Positions 22,476 to 32,602 of a stretch of DNA of 64,000 nt are shown one piece after another; position 1 is the stretch's first letter, and every line of letters begins with the position of its first letter. Source of the DNA: Mycoplasmataceae bacterium (lineage in GTDB: Bacteria > Bacillota_I > Bacilli_A > Mycoplasmatales > Mycoplasmoidaceae). The position numbers were made by a program, and so were the translations under genes. The stretch lies in the NCBI GenBank assembly GCA_031281465.1, contig JAITFH010000060.1, positions 1 to 64,000 of the forward strand, written 5' to 3'. The notes below the pieces were generated by a model, which worked only from the letters and a program-made list of their open reading frames with translations, did no database searches and was not told the origin of the DNA.

Positions 22476-23318
22476 ATGGCAATAAATAAAAAATCCAAAA
22501 AAAATATTTCCGTAGCTTCAATTTTGTCTTTGAACGAAGTGAAGGTACAAGAAATATTAAAACAAATCATAGATAAAGTTACTGAAGAAGTTTTATCTTG
22601 TTCGAAGTTTTCTGCGAAAACTAAGAAAGCTTTTGAAACAGTGGTACTGAGTCTCGCTGATAAGTTCTCTGGCATCCCTGAGCTTATAATGAGATATAAG
22701 GAACTTCCAAAAGAAACTGAGCCGGAACCACCTGTGCCACCAGAACCTCCGGTACCACCGGAGCCTCCAACTATTGAACCAGTCGTCGAACCAGTTGTTG
22801 AACCAGTCGTTGAACCACCGATTATTACAGAACCACAAGTTCCAACAGAAGTGCCAGATAATGATATGTTAAAACTAATACTTGAACAAATTAAAGCACT
22901 TACAGGACAAGTCCAAGTACTTACAGGAGAAGTTCAACAAGTTAGAGAAGAAGTTCAACATGTTAAGGAAGACGTTCAACATGTTAAGGAAGACGTTGCG
23001 GTGCTTAAGGAAGACGTTGCAGTGCTTAAGGAAGACGTTGCGGTGCTTAAGGAAGACGTTGCGGTGCTTAAGGAAGACGTTTGCGTATTAAAAGGAAGAA
23101 TGGATGCTCTTGAAAATAAAGTTGACGAAGGCTTTAAAAAACAAGCAGAGTTTAATGATTACATCAAAAATGAAGTCGAAGGACTTAAAGTTGAAATGCA
23201 AGAACTTAAAGTAGCTCAAAAGAAAACAGACGAGAAAGTCGAAGAAGTTATAGCAGCTCAAAAGAAAACTGATGAAAAACTTGATAGAGTGATTAAGCTT
23301 AACAATCTTAAATCATAA
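22476..23318 (+). CDS. Proline-rich coiled-coil protein with heptad repeats
   Basis: 280 residues with no signal peptide or membrane segment. Residues 1-80 are mixed helical. Residues 85-128 are Pro/Glu/Val-rich (PPVPPEPP, then EPVV three times). From about 135 to the end it is a predicted coiled coil. Its centre is a run of exact seven-residue units (VAVLKED four times, preceded by VQHVKED twice), encoded by 21-bp direct repeats. The architecture recalls the DUF16 coiled-coil proteins of Mycoplasma pneumoniae, but I cannot confirm homology. TATATA-like sequence and GAGGAG lie about 15-35 bases upstream. It may form an oligomeric rod; the partner is unknown. Confidence 0.75.
   Translation: MAINKKSKKNISVASILSLNEVKVQEILKQIIDKVTEEVLSCSKFSAKTKKAFETVVLSLADKFSGIPELIMRYKELPKETEPEPPVPPEPPVPPEPPTIEPVVEPVVEPVVEPPIITEPQVPTEVPDNDMLKLILEQIKALTGQVQVLTGEVQQVREEVQHVKEDVQHVKEDVAVLKEDVAVLKEDVAVLKEDVAVLKEDVCVLKGRMDALENKVDEGFKKQAEFNDYIKNEVEGLKVEMQELKVAQKKTDEKVEEVIAAQKKTDEKLDRVIKLNNLKS
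22932..23078 (+). repeat. 21-bp tandem repeat encoding coiled-coil heptads
   Basis: Seven consecutive 21-base units start GTTCAACA or GTTGCGGTG and end AAGGAAGAC or similar. The four central units are almost identical (GTTGCGGTGCTTAAGGAAGA is the core). Since 21 is divisible by three, copy-number change would lengthen or shorten the coiled coil without breaking the frame. Confidence 0.85.
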
Positions 23319-23325
23319 GATATAG

Positions 23326-24846
23326 TTAGTTATGCTTTTTTTCTTGATCGAATTTCGCACGAGAAATTAAAAGGTTAAAAAGGTAGCTTACAAATCCCAA
23401 ACTAAGTAATAAGAAAACGATGATTACTGTTAGGAAAGCGAAGTATCCTATCGCATGTCAGAAACCAAGAACTAAAAGTCCTGTTTGGTTTCTTACAAAG
23501 AAAAATAGTAACAGAGAGAAGATGACAACGAATACAAACCCCATTCCCCAAGAAAGTAGTTTGTGACTTTTATCCAATCAAGTTTTAACAGCGAACCATA
23601 ATTTTAGTCCCATATACAATGGCATAAAAATGATAGCATAGATTCCTTTTTTAGCTCCCTGAGCGTTAAATACCAATCCACACACTGCTATAAACGATAT
23701 AAATAGTAAGAAGATGTTAAAAGAAAGGAATAAGAGATAGGTAATTGTATGAGCAGGTTTAAAGATTTTTTGATAAGTAAAAAATGTAGCTAGTAAACTT
23801 AACAAAATACTACATACAAAAAACAACATTCATGTTAATCTAAAATTACCCATTTGTTGATATCATTTAGTGTATCTTTGGTTAAAAGGAATTTGTTTTT
23901 TTTCAATACTAATAACTCTACCCATTTCATAAGCAATATCAGTTTTTCTTTCTAACGCATCAACCTCTTCTTCTCCTTGAACTTTAATTTGCATAGGTGT
24001 AGTGTAAGCATATCTGTCGTATTTTACCACATTAGTTTCTAATAGGTTAGCTTCATCATGTAGTTGCACAGCATTAATAAACTCTTTGCTAATTAATAGG
24101 TTATTTATTTTTACTAATTTAGGAAAAGCATTGATTTTTCAATTAGTATTTGCGTCATTATTTAAAAAATATTCTTGACAAGCATTGTTCATAACTGAAA
24201 ATCTCGAATTATTTTCTAGATTGTAAGTAGGTATAACAACAGCTAGTTGTTTGATTTCTGGAGTGCAAAAAAGTTTAACATTTTCTCTTACATATTCTTT
24301 GTTTACTTGTCCTTTTACTTTTCAAAATAAAATATCGAATTCAATTTCTTTATTTACATGACAAAATTGGAAAATATTTTTTAAAGAAACACCTTTTTTA
24401 TAAATAATGTTGTAGTTTTTAGGAGTTAGTTTTTTAACTTCATCAGCATTTTTTTCATCATTCGAATTATCTGCTAAAAAGTAAACAATATTTTGATAAT
24501 CTTGAACAATGTTTTTTTCAAACTCTTCTACATTAAATTCTGATGTTAATTCATAAACTAAAAGTACTTTGGGTTGTAAAGAAGTATCCGCTTCTTCTAT
24601 AAACCTATCAAAATCTTGTAAATTCTTTTGTCTTAAAAACTTAGTTCTTAAAAAATAAAATAAAGCATTAGCGGCCAGTAAGAAACTAAAAGGGAACAAG
24701 AATACTTGTCACACTAAAGTACTTTTTTTATTTACCACTAAATAAATTGTGTATCCAATAAAAAAGATTACAGTTATGCTAATATTTAGGATCAATAGAG
24801 TCCATTTTAACTCGAAATTTCTATTTTTTGAATTAGAATTAATCAT
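23326..24846 (-). CDS. Polytopic membrane protein, possibly glycosyltransferase-like
   Basis: 506 residues. Two membrane segments lie at about 14-34 and 45-64. A soluble region of about 260 residues includes a stretch like PKVLLVYELTSEFN...DYQNIVYFLADNSN. About four membrane segments fill the C-terminal third, and the tail is basic. A helical pair, cytosolic domain and multi-helix C-terminus is the layout of GT2-type membrane glycosyltransferases, but the DxD and QxxRW-type motifs are not evident. If it is a relative it is degenerate. TATACT lies 7 bases before ATG. The gene converges on the coiled-coil gene, 7 bases apart. Confidence 0.6.
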
Positions 24847-25014
24847 TACTAAAAGTATAACACATTGTGGTTTGTTATATGTATATAAAGTGTTTAAAAT
24901 AAGTAGCTTCCGGTCATTTAGTCTAGGAAAAAGCAATGAATCTTTCTAAAATTCCTCTAGATTTATTATCAAATAGGAGTTAATAGGAGTTTTGCATACC
25001 TAATTAAATAATGC

Positions 25015-26340
25015 TTAAATTATTTCTTCTTTAATTAATTTAGCTCTCACTTCATCCACTTTTTGATAATCTTTATTAGCTAAATGCTCTTTTCATAATT
25101 TAATATCTTCCGCATATTGCTTAATAAACTCATAGTTATAAGTAATGTTAAACACTTTGAGAGCAACAATAATTTTGTTGATAGTTTTTTCAACTTCACC
25201 ATAATTTCTTTCTTTATTTAATCCAGAGAGAGTTTTAATAAGTTGGATGATATAAGCAACTGAATTAGGGAAATCTAAATCTTCATCTAAAATAGTTACT
25301 AACTCTGCAGGGATAAGCATATCAGCTTGATAGATAAATTCTTGATTTTGTAAAGCTAAATTTACAATAGCCAAATTTACATCTTTAACTAATTTATTAA
25401 AGTTCTTTTTTGTTTCGTCCATTATAGTTTCACTATAATTGATAGGGTTTTCGTATTTTGTTTGTAAGAAGAATCAACGAACAACATTAGGAGAATATTT
25501 AGCTAAAATATCTTTAGCTAAAATAAAGTTTCCTAAAGATTTAGACATCTTTACGTTGTTTACATTAACGTGTCCAACATGCATTCACACTTGTGCCATT
25601 TCTTTATGGTATAAAGCATAGTGTTGTGCTCTTTCGTTTTCGTGGTGTGGGAATTTTAAATCAATTCCGCCACCATGAATAGTTACTTGTTCTCCAAAGT
25701 ATTTGCTAATAAAATAAGCACATTCTGTATGTCATCCTGGTCTGCCGTGTTCGTTTCACGGACTTTGTCAGTTAACTCCCTCAGTTGTTTTTTTTCATAG
25801 CACAAAATCTAAAGGATTTTTCTTTTCTGAAACATCTATTTCTTTTCTGGCATCTTGTATTAAGTTGTCGACGTTTTGTTTTGATAACTGACCATAGATA
25901 TTTTTTACTTTATCTATTGAAAAATAAACGTCACCGTTTTGTGCTTCATATCCAGCATCAGCTTGCACTAATTGTTGTACATAGCCAATAATTCCTTCTA
26001 TATTTTCAGTAACTTTTGGAATAAAATCCATTAAATTGGCATTCAATTCCTTAATTAGTTCTAAATATGCTTGACCATATTTTTCACTAACTGCTAATTC
26101 GGTAGTTTTTTCTTCTTTTGCCCGTTTAATGATTTTATCATCTACATCAGTTAAATTGTGGGCATATTGGACACTTTTTTTAGAAAGTTTTAAATAGTTA
26201 TATAAAACATCGAATGTTATTAGCGGACGAATATTTCCAATATGTACGTAATTGTAAACTGTTGGTCCGCAATTATAAATTGTTATTTTATTTTCAGGTA
26301 AGTTTTTTGTTGTTTGAGTTAGAGAATCGTATATTTTCAT
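25015..26340 (-). CDS. cysS: Cysteinyl-tRNA synthetase
   Basis: 441 residues, a class I synthetase that charges tRNA-Cys in the cytoplasm. The signature YVHIGNIRP (HIGH motif, around residue 31) follows the zinc-ligand Cys of YNCGPTVYN. Further zinc ligands are at WHTECAYF and HHENERAQ, and KMSKSLGN is the second signature. The C-terminal helical part (after about residue 300) is shorter than in E. coli, as in other mollicutes. The start ATG follows an AT-rich leader of about 40 bases; no Shine-Dalgarno is seen. Confidence 0.96.
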
Positions 26341-26493
26341 TGTTTATTTTTTATTTAAATGGGGGTTTAGAATTACTCTTATAAAAGAATAAAAAATTAA
26401 CAACAGCAACAAGCAGTTTTAAAAAATTTGTTTACTAAGAAGAATTTAGTCATGGGTGTATTATATCGTTGGGTTCGATGATATAAAGTTGGG

Positions 26494-29400
26494 TTATACA
26501 CTGTTTTGCGTTTCTTGCATAACTCATACTTTATCTTCAGGGATAACAGGTTCCAAGTTATCGATCAATACTTGTCCAACGCCTACTGCTATGGTGATCA
26601 AAGTAACACCTATGGTAAATTTAGCCATAGTAGGACTTAAATTTTTTCTTTTTAAATATTTACCAAATTCTTCTTCCGTCATCACATTATCTTTGTACTT
26701 ATTTATTTTCGGAGCAAAATAGTCTTCTTCATATCTCGTATAGTAAGCTTCTGCTCTTCTTTGGTACCTATGAATTTCTTTTTTAGTATAAGGGGATTCT
26801 TCGAGAAGATTTTTTCATTTCTCTGTGTATCTATCTTCGAAAGCTTTGCAAAAAAGAACATCTCTAGGTGCTTCTATTTGCTTGCCTTTTGCACACTCGG
26901 GAACTTCAGTATAAAGAGCGGTATAAACATTATGCACCGCTATATTCTTTCCTTCGATGTTGCTTCACAGTTTAAGTTGCGAACCAATTATGTTTAATAC
27001 TCTGCCACCACAAACACCGCCAATAACACCCATTCCAAAAGAAGTAAAACAATATGCTTGTATTGAAAAATTAACAAACATTTCTTTTTCTAAACTTTGA
27101 GATTTATTACTTAAATCTTCAACGCTTTCCAAAACATTAACTCGTTTGTAAATAGTATTTACATCCTCGTTATGATAGTTTAAAAACTCGTTGTTAAAAT
27201 CGCTTTCAGTATACTCATGATACTTTGGATAATCAGTTTGTTCAAGAGTGTACACCATCCATGATTTTGCACGACGAGTATTTTCTTTACAAGTTTGTGA
27301 TAAGTTTTTTTCTTCTTCTAACAAATCTTTATCATCGAACAATTGCTCTGTAGCAAAATCAAAAAATTCAAAAATCGTAGGTAGGAAAGCAAATATGTAC
27401 GTACTTGCAATCGTGGCAATTTTTAATTTAGCACTAACGGTAAGATTTTCGTCATTTAACTTGTCATAAAACCCAGCAAAAATTTTAGCTACATCTTTTG
27501 GAACACAGGTTTTAAATTTTTCTACAAGGTTAGACAATTGTTCGATAGCTGGTATCATATCTCTTTTAGTTTTGCATGTTTTTATTCCGTTGTAAGCAAG
27601 AAAAGAATCTATTGCAACATTAACGGCAGAAAAACCGAGAGAAAGTAAATCTGCTGCAGATAAAATTGAACAAAACTCTTCTAGTGCGGATGAACCAATT
27701 AGTACACCAGAGAGTAACATGTCCATACCAGAACTTACTTCTAAAGTGGTTTGAATATTTTTTGCCAGATTTTTTTCTCTATCATCATCACCATATGACA
27801 AGATATAAAAATCGTGGATAAATTTAGCAAACATATTCCCTTGTTGAAGCAATGCTAATTCTTCATTTGAGTATGGGAAATATATTGGTAATGTGTTAGT
27901 TTGTTTGTTGCCGATACTATTTGTCCATTCGTATTCTCTAATTACTCTGTAACTACCAGAATTAGGTTCGTTGTCAACCAAAACTCATTTAGCTTCTATG
28001 TAAGGAATCAAATTTTTAAAACGATAAGCATCAGAATAGTTTTTTACCAATTCTTTATTAGCGAGTAAGTCTTCCAAAGTGCCTTGTTTAATGTAATTAG
28101 TGTTAGCTTTAGTAACCGCTAACATAATTTTCTCGTTGGCATGGTTGTTTTCTAATTGGTGAGGTTTAACGATACCAGGTAATTCCAAACTTTCTGTATC
28201 CACGATGTATGGATTTTTTTCGTTAAATGTGTAATGATCATTTTCATCACTTGGTGCATCGCTTAGTAAATTAGTTATTGTGGTTCTCTTTGAAATTTTT
28301 GTAGCATCAAAGTTTTCGTTTTTATACGACAATTTTAATTCGTTAGGATAGAAAAAATTAGTTGCACAATTCAATTTTTCTTCAAACGAAGAAACTTTGA
28401 ATTCTTGTCACAAATATTCTTCGTTTGAATTATTTTCTCCACCCGAAGTAATTCAATTAATTTTGTTTTCAAAATCACCGGTTTTAGAAATTCCTAATTG
28501 GAATCCAAGTTTTGCTATATTACTATCAGTAGTGTAATCTAAACTAATTATTTTAGCTTGCAAAGTATATCCGGGAACGATTTCGTTTTTAGCAAACGAA
28601 GGCAATCCTTCTGCTTTAGGTATGTACTTATCTAATGGTAAACATTCAGGTTTTACAGGTTCAGTTTTTGTGCCATTATTTGAATTATTGTTAGGTGCTT
28701 CGCCTGGTTCTAACAAAGGACTATCTCCTAAATAATCTCTTTTAGCTAAAAACAATTTGTTTAAGTCGTCTTGAGATAAAATGTTTTTCTTTTCTTTTTC
28801 ACTATAACCAGTTTTACCATCTATCGAGTATGGTGCTAATAAACCAACGAAATCAATTTCAGGGTTTTCGTTTAAAATAAGAGCTCTGTCGCTAACCATT
28901 TTCATAACTTGTGAAGAAACTAATTCAATATCTTTTTTATCCGTTAATCCTTCATCATTTAAAGTACTAGCTAAAAGTCTGCTGAAATGAAAAGAATTTA
29001 AGTGTTCTCCTAAAATTTTTTCTTTTAATTGACTTTTAAATAAATTGAACTTTTTGTTGGTTTTTTGTTGATTAGCACTAGAAGCAGTAATACGACAAAT
29101 TTCGTCTTCTATTTGAGGCAACAAAACATTTTGCAATTGATAAAAATCTATTGGACTAATATCGTATTGTTCATTAAGTTGTTTTAGTTCAGAATATACG
29201 GTAATAAACGGCGAACTTAAACTTTTTTTCTGAACATCAAAATATTCTTCGTCATAATATTTGCTTAAAATTTTACAAAACTCTTTTTCGTAAGCTGCAG
29301 CTTGAGCAAATGCATCAGCTGATGCTTCTTCGTTAGTCAAACCTAATATTCTTAAATCATAAGTATAAACTTTAGATTTAAGAAATTCTACAGACTCTTC

Positions 29401-29619
29401 TTTGTAAGACATTAATTTCTCATTAGCGTTAATTGCATCAATTACATCTTGAGAATTAGTGGTTGCAGCTCAAGTAAATTTTCCTAAATCGTTGTATACA
29501 AATTGTTTCTTTTTAAGATAAGTAAGTGTTAAAAGAACTGATGCACTTACTCCGGAAATCAATAATCCAGTTCCGATCAGCAGTTTGATTTTATTTTTAA
29601 GTTTTAATTTTGACTTCAT
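26494..29619 (-). CDS. Large membrane protein, paralog of the 60917 gene
   Basis: 1041 residues, no recognised family. An N-terminal membrane segment (about 12-33, LLIGTGLLISGVSASVLLTL) is followed by a large hydrophilic region to about residue 650. Two hydrophobic stretches lie at about 655-720, then more helices and a membrane segment near the C-terminus (FTIGVTLITIAVGVG). It is a paralog of the gene at the right edge of the window, sharing segments in the same order: LPLDKYIP, PGYTLQAKIIS, GIVKPHQLENNH and LPIYFP. AGGAG sits about 18 bases before ATG, inside a leader from TATAAT about 22 bases upstream. It is likely an exposed membrane protein; role unknown. Confidence 0.75.
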
Positions 29620-29764
29620 AATCGAAAAAAAATAACTCCTAAATTATACGAGAATATAAATATAAAATGAAATGGTTTTGCAAAAAGTTTTGTGCAAACT
29701 TTAACTAACAATATCTAGATGCCAAATTTTCAACAAAGCACTATAAGCAGTTTTAAACTAAAGT

Positions 29765-29770
29765 TATAAT
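29765..29770 (+). promoter_or_regulatory. -10 element of leaderless gatCA
   Basis: TATAAT ends 6 bases before the gatC ATG at 29777, predicting a transcript that begins at the start codon. Confidence 0.6.
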
Positions 29771-29776
29771 TTAACT

Positions 29777-30070
29777 ATGTTAATCAAACCAACAAAGGAA
29801 GAATTAAAAAAACTTTCAGAAAAACTTTTTTTCGAATTCGATGACAAAAAAATCGATAAAATTATTGAGCAAATAGAAGTATTTATTTCTTGTTTATCAA
29901 AGTTTGATGCCGTTCCAACTGCTGACATACTTCCTACAGATTATCCTTTTATCAAAAAAGATATTGTATTAAGAGATGATGAAGTTGCTGAAAACGAAAA
30001 TAATACTCAGCAAATTCTTGCAGGCACTGTAGGAACAAATGAAAGCAATTATGTAGTATTAAAAAAATAA
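29777..30070 (+). CDS. gatC: Amidotransferase subunit C (GatC-like)
   Basis: 97 residues, the usual length of GatC, which stabilises GatA in the GatCAB complex that makes Gln-tRNA(Gln) or Asn-tRNA(Asn). It has the expected two N-terminal helices (KEELKKLSEKLFFEF) and the later TADILPTDYP segment, which matches the VxPTxHP-type motif, followed by LRDDEVAE. Its TAA overlaps the ATG of gatA by one base (TAATG), so the two are translationally coupled. GatB is not in the window. Confidence 0.85.
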   Translation: MLIKPTKEELKKLSEKLFFEFDDKKIDKIIEQIEVFISCLSKFDAVPTADILPTDYPFIKKDIVLRDDEVAENENNTQQILAGTVGTNESNYVVLKK

Positions 30071-31461
30071 TGAAAAGTCTAATTATTGAAATTCAAAATA
30101 AATTACAAAAGAAAGATATTACTCCTGAACTTTTAGTAGAAAAATCAAAGAAAATTATTGAAGAAAACATTCACGCTAACTATGTTATTACCAACGCTAC
30201 TGATTTAATAAAATTTAATGAGAACCCTAACCCATCAATTTTGTCCAACATTCCTTATTCTTTAAAAGATTTAATCATCACAAAAAATATCAAAACAACT
30301 GGTGGAATGAAATTTTACGAAGACTTTATTCCACCATACGATTCTACCGTTGCTAAACTCCTTAATTCTTGCGGGGCATTGTTGGTATCGAAAGATAATT
30401 GTGATGAAACTGGATTTGGTGGAAGTGGATGTGAAGGTTTAAATGGTCCAGTTAAACTTAGTGAAAATAGCATCTATACCCCAATGGGTTCATCAAGTGG
30501 CCCAGTAGTTAGTGTTGCATTAGGTTCAGCTATATTTTCTATCGGTACTGATACAGCTGATTCTATTCGCCGTCCTGCTTGTTTTGCCGGAGTAGTAGGA
30601 TACAAACCAAGTTATGGTTTAATTAGTAGATATGGAGTGTTTTCTTATGCTTCTTCCTGTGATACGGTAGGGGTAATAGCAAAATATGTTACTGATACTG
30701 CTATTGTTGCTAAAGAACTAATGGTAGATGATGGTAAAGATTATAGTATTCGTAGTTTACCAACTCCTTTGCATTCACCAGAACAAAAAACAGCAATCAC
30801 TTTCTCTGTTATCGAAGGTATTGAAGAATATTTAACCCCCCAAGTAAAAGAACTATATTTAAAATCTTTAGAAGTGATTTCTTTAAAATTTAAAGTTGTT
30901 AAAAAACCATTAAATAAAAACCTACTTGCTTGCATCCCTGCTCTTTATTCCATCGTTTGTTTTTCCGAAGGTGCAACCAATCACGCTTTAGATACTGGTG
31001 TACAAGTTAAAACAAAATTTTCTTCTCAAGAAAAAACATATGAACAAAATCTAATTGCTAATAGAACAAATGGATATAGCGATAATTTAAAAAGAAGAAT
31101 GGTATTAGGATACTGAGTAACTAACCATGAAAACTACAACGATATTTATGAAAAGGCAAAAAAAATAAGAACATTACTTAATAATTACTATGATGAACTT
31201 TTACAAGATGTAGACTGTTTAACACTTCCAGGTGCTAGTGATTTAACTCCCACCATCACTTCTGTACTTGAAAAAACAAATTCTTTTACTCTAGCTGATG
31301 AAACTTTAAAGATGGCTAATTTTTCTGGTTATCCCTCTATATCTATTCCTTTTTATACCAAAGGCGAACAACATTGGGGAATCAACTTAAATGGGAAAAA
31401 TTTAGGGGATCAAGATTTGTTAGATGTTGCTGCAACTATTGAAGAACTTTTTAATTGTTAA
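30070..31461 (+). CDS. gatA: Amidotransferase subunit A (GatA)
   Basis: 463 residues, an amidase-signature enzyme that releases ammonia from glutamine for transamidation of mischarged tRNA. The Lys of the Ser-cisSer-Lys triad is in PYSLKDLI (about residue 70). The cis-Ser lies in GSSSGPVVS, where the family usually has GSSGGS, and the nucleophile Ser in GTDTADSIRRPA, usually GSDTGGSIRQPA. The loop GVVGYKPSYGLISRYG is canonical. The substitutions in the glycine-rich loops are odd, but all three catalytic residues remain. Its 3' end overlaps the convergent lspA-tsaB gene by 11 bases. Confidence 0.92.
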
Positions 31462-32599
31462 CAGCTTCTTTTACATACAACGGTTCTAATAATTCTGGAG
31501 CAGTTAGTTTGAAATCATTAAGATGAATAAGTAAAGCAGAAAAAATAAAGTTTTTAGGTAAAGTATTACTTTGATAAATTGGTAAATTTAATTCTTTGGA
31601 CTTTTGTTCAATTTCTTCATATGGCAAAACTTTTATCTCGTCTTGAATTTGATTATCTTTATAAATAGCTGTATAAAATTTCTTGCCTTTCGCATCTTGA
31701 ATAGAAATTCCAGATGATATTATTTGTAATTGTAAAGATGAAATATCATATATCTCAATCTTTGGGTTATAAACAGCTCAAGCTTTGGCAATTAGGATAG
31801 CAATTTTAACTCCTGTAAAACCTCCAGGTCCTTTGGTTACATATATTCTACCGATGTTTTTCTTATCCACACCACACAACTTCATTAGTCTATCAATATG
31901 TTTAACTGAAATATCGGTTAAATTGTTTTTCGTTGGAATAGATTTTTTTACTATAACTTTTTGTTGAAAAACAGCGATATTTAAATTAGTCGATGAACTA
32001 TCAATAAATAAATAAAATGGTTTAGTTGGATCAACTTTTTTTACAAGATAGAAAGTTCATTGACAAATTATAAATAATAGTAAGCAAACACAAGATACAG
32101 TAACGAACATATCAGGAAAATTAAAAATACCAGATGTTTTTCAAAATTGAAAATAGTCAACTACCACTCCTTCTATCATTGTACCAGCTGGACCATAATC
32201 GAACACATCAATAGCCATAGTTAACGGTACAAGATGATCAAAGAAATTAAACATTCCTCCAAAACTTATAAAAAAACCAACAGCTAAATATGGCAATTTG
32301 TTCAACGCAATTAGTGTAACAAAAAACACTAAGAAAGAGAATATTCCTTGAATAGCAGTAGCTACTTCTGGTTTATCTGATAACATTCCATAAGCTGCTC
32401 CAGAGTTTAAAGTAATGTTGATATGTAAAAAACTATCTAAAGCACCATAATATTGTTTAGTAGAATGAACAGCAAATTCGTGCATCGAGAACGAAGGGAT
32501 GAAAACAATAAGAAAACATACGACAAGCGTAATGCCTTTATAAATAATTTGTTTCTTTGTTCAATAATTTTGGAAATATTCGTTAATTTTTTCTTTCAT
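31451..32599 (-). CDS. LspA-TsaB fusion protein
   Basis: 382 residues in one uninterrupted frame with TGA as Trp. Residues 1 to about 185 are signal peptidase II (LspA), which cleaves lipoprotein signal peptides in the membrane. It has about four membrane segments, NSGAAYGML, the first catalytic Asp in FNFFDHLV and the second in GIFNFPDMF. After a last helix (VSCVCLLLFIICQ) and a short basic linker, residues about 195-382 match TsaB, the partner of TsaD in making t6A37 of tRNA: FYLFIDSSSTNLNIAVF, then KGPGGFTGVKIAI. I checked the junction (32141 to about 31970) codon by codon and found no stop and no ATG, GTG or TTG suitable for a separate TsaB. It begins 3 bases after the rnr stop codon. Confidence 0.88.
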
Positions 32600-32602
32600 G
32601 TT

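Noticed and set aside
22932-23078. CRISPR-like regular repeats
   Set aside because: The 21-base units are contiguous with no spacers and encode in-frame heptads.
23326-24846. Firm call as a GT2 glycosyltransferase
   Set aside because: The topology fits, but the DxD and QxxRW-type motifs could not be found.
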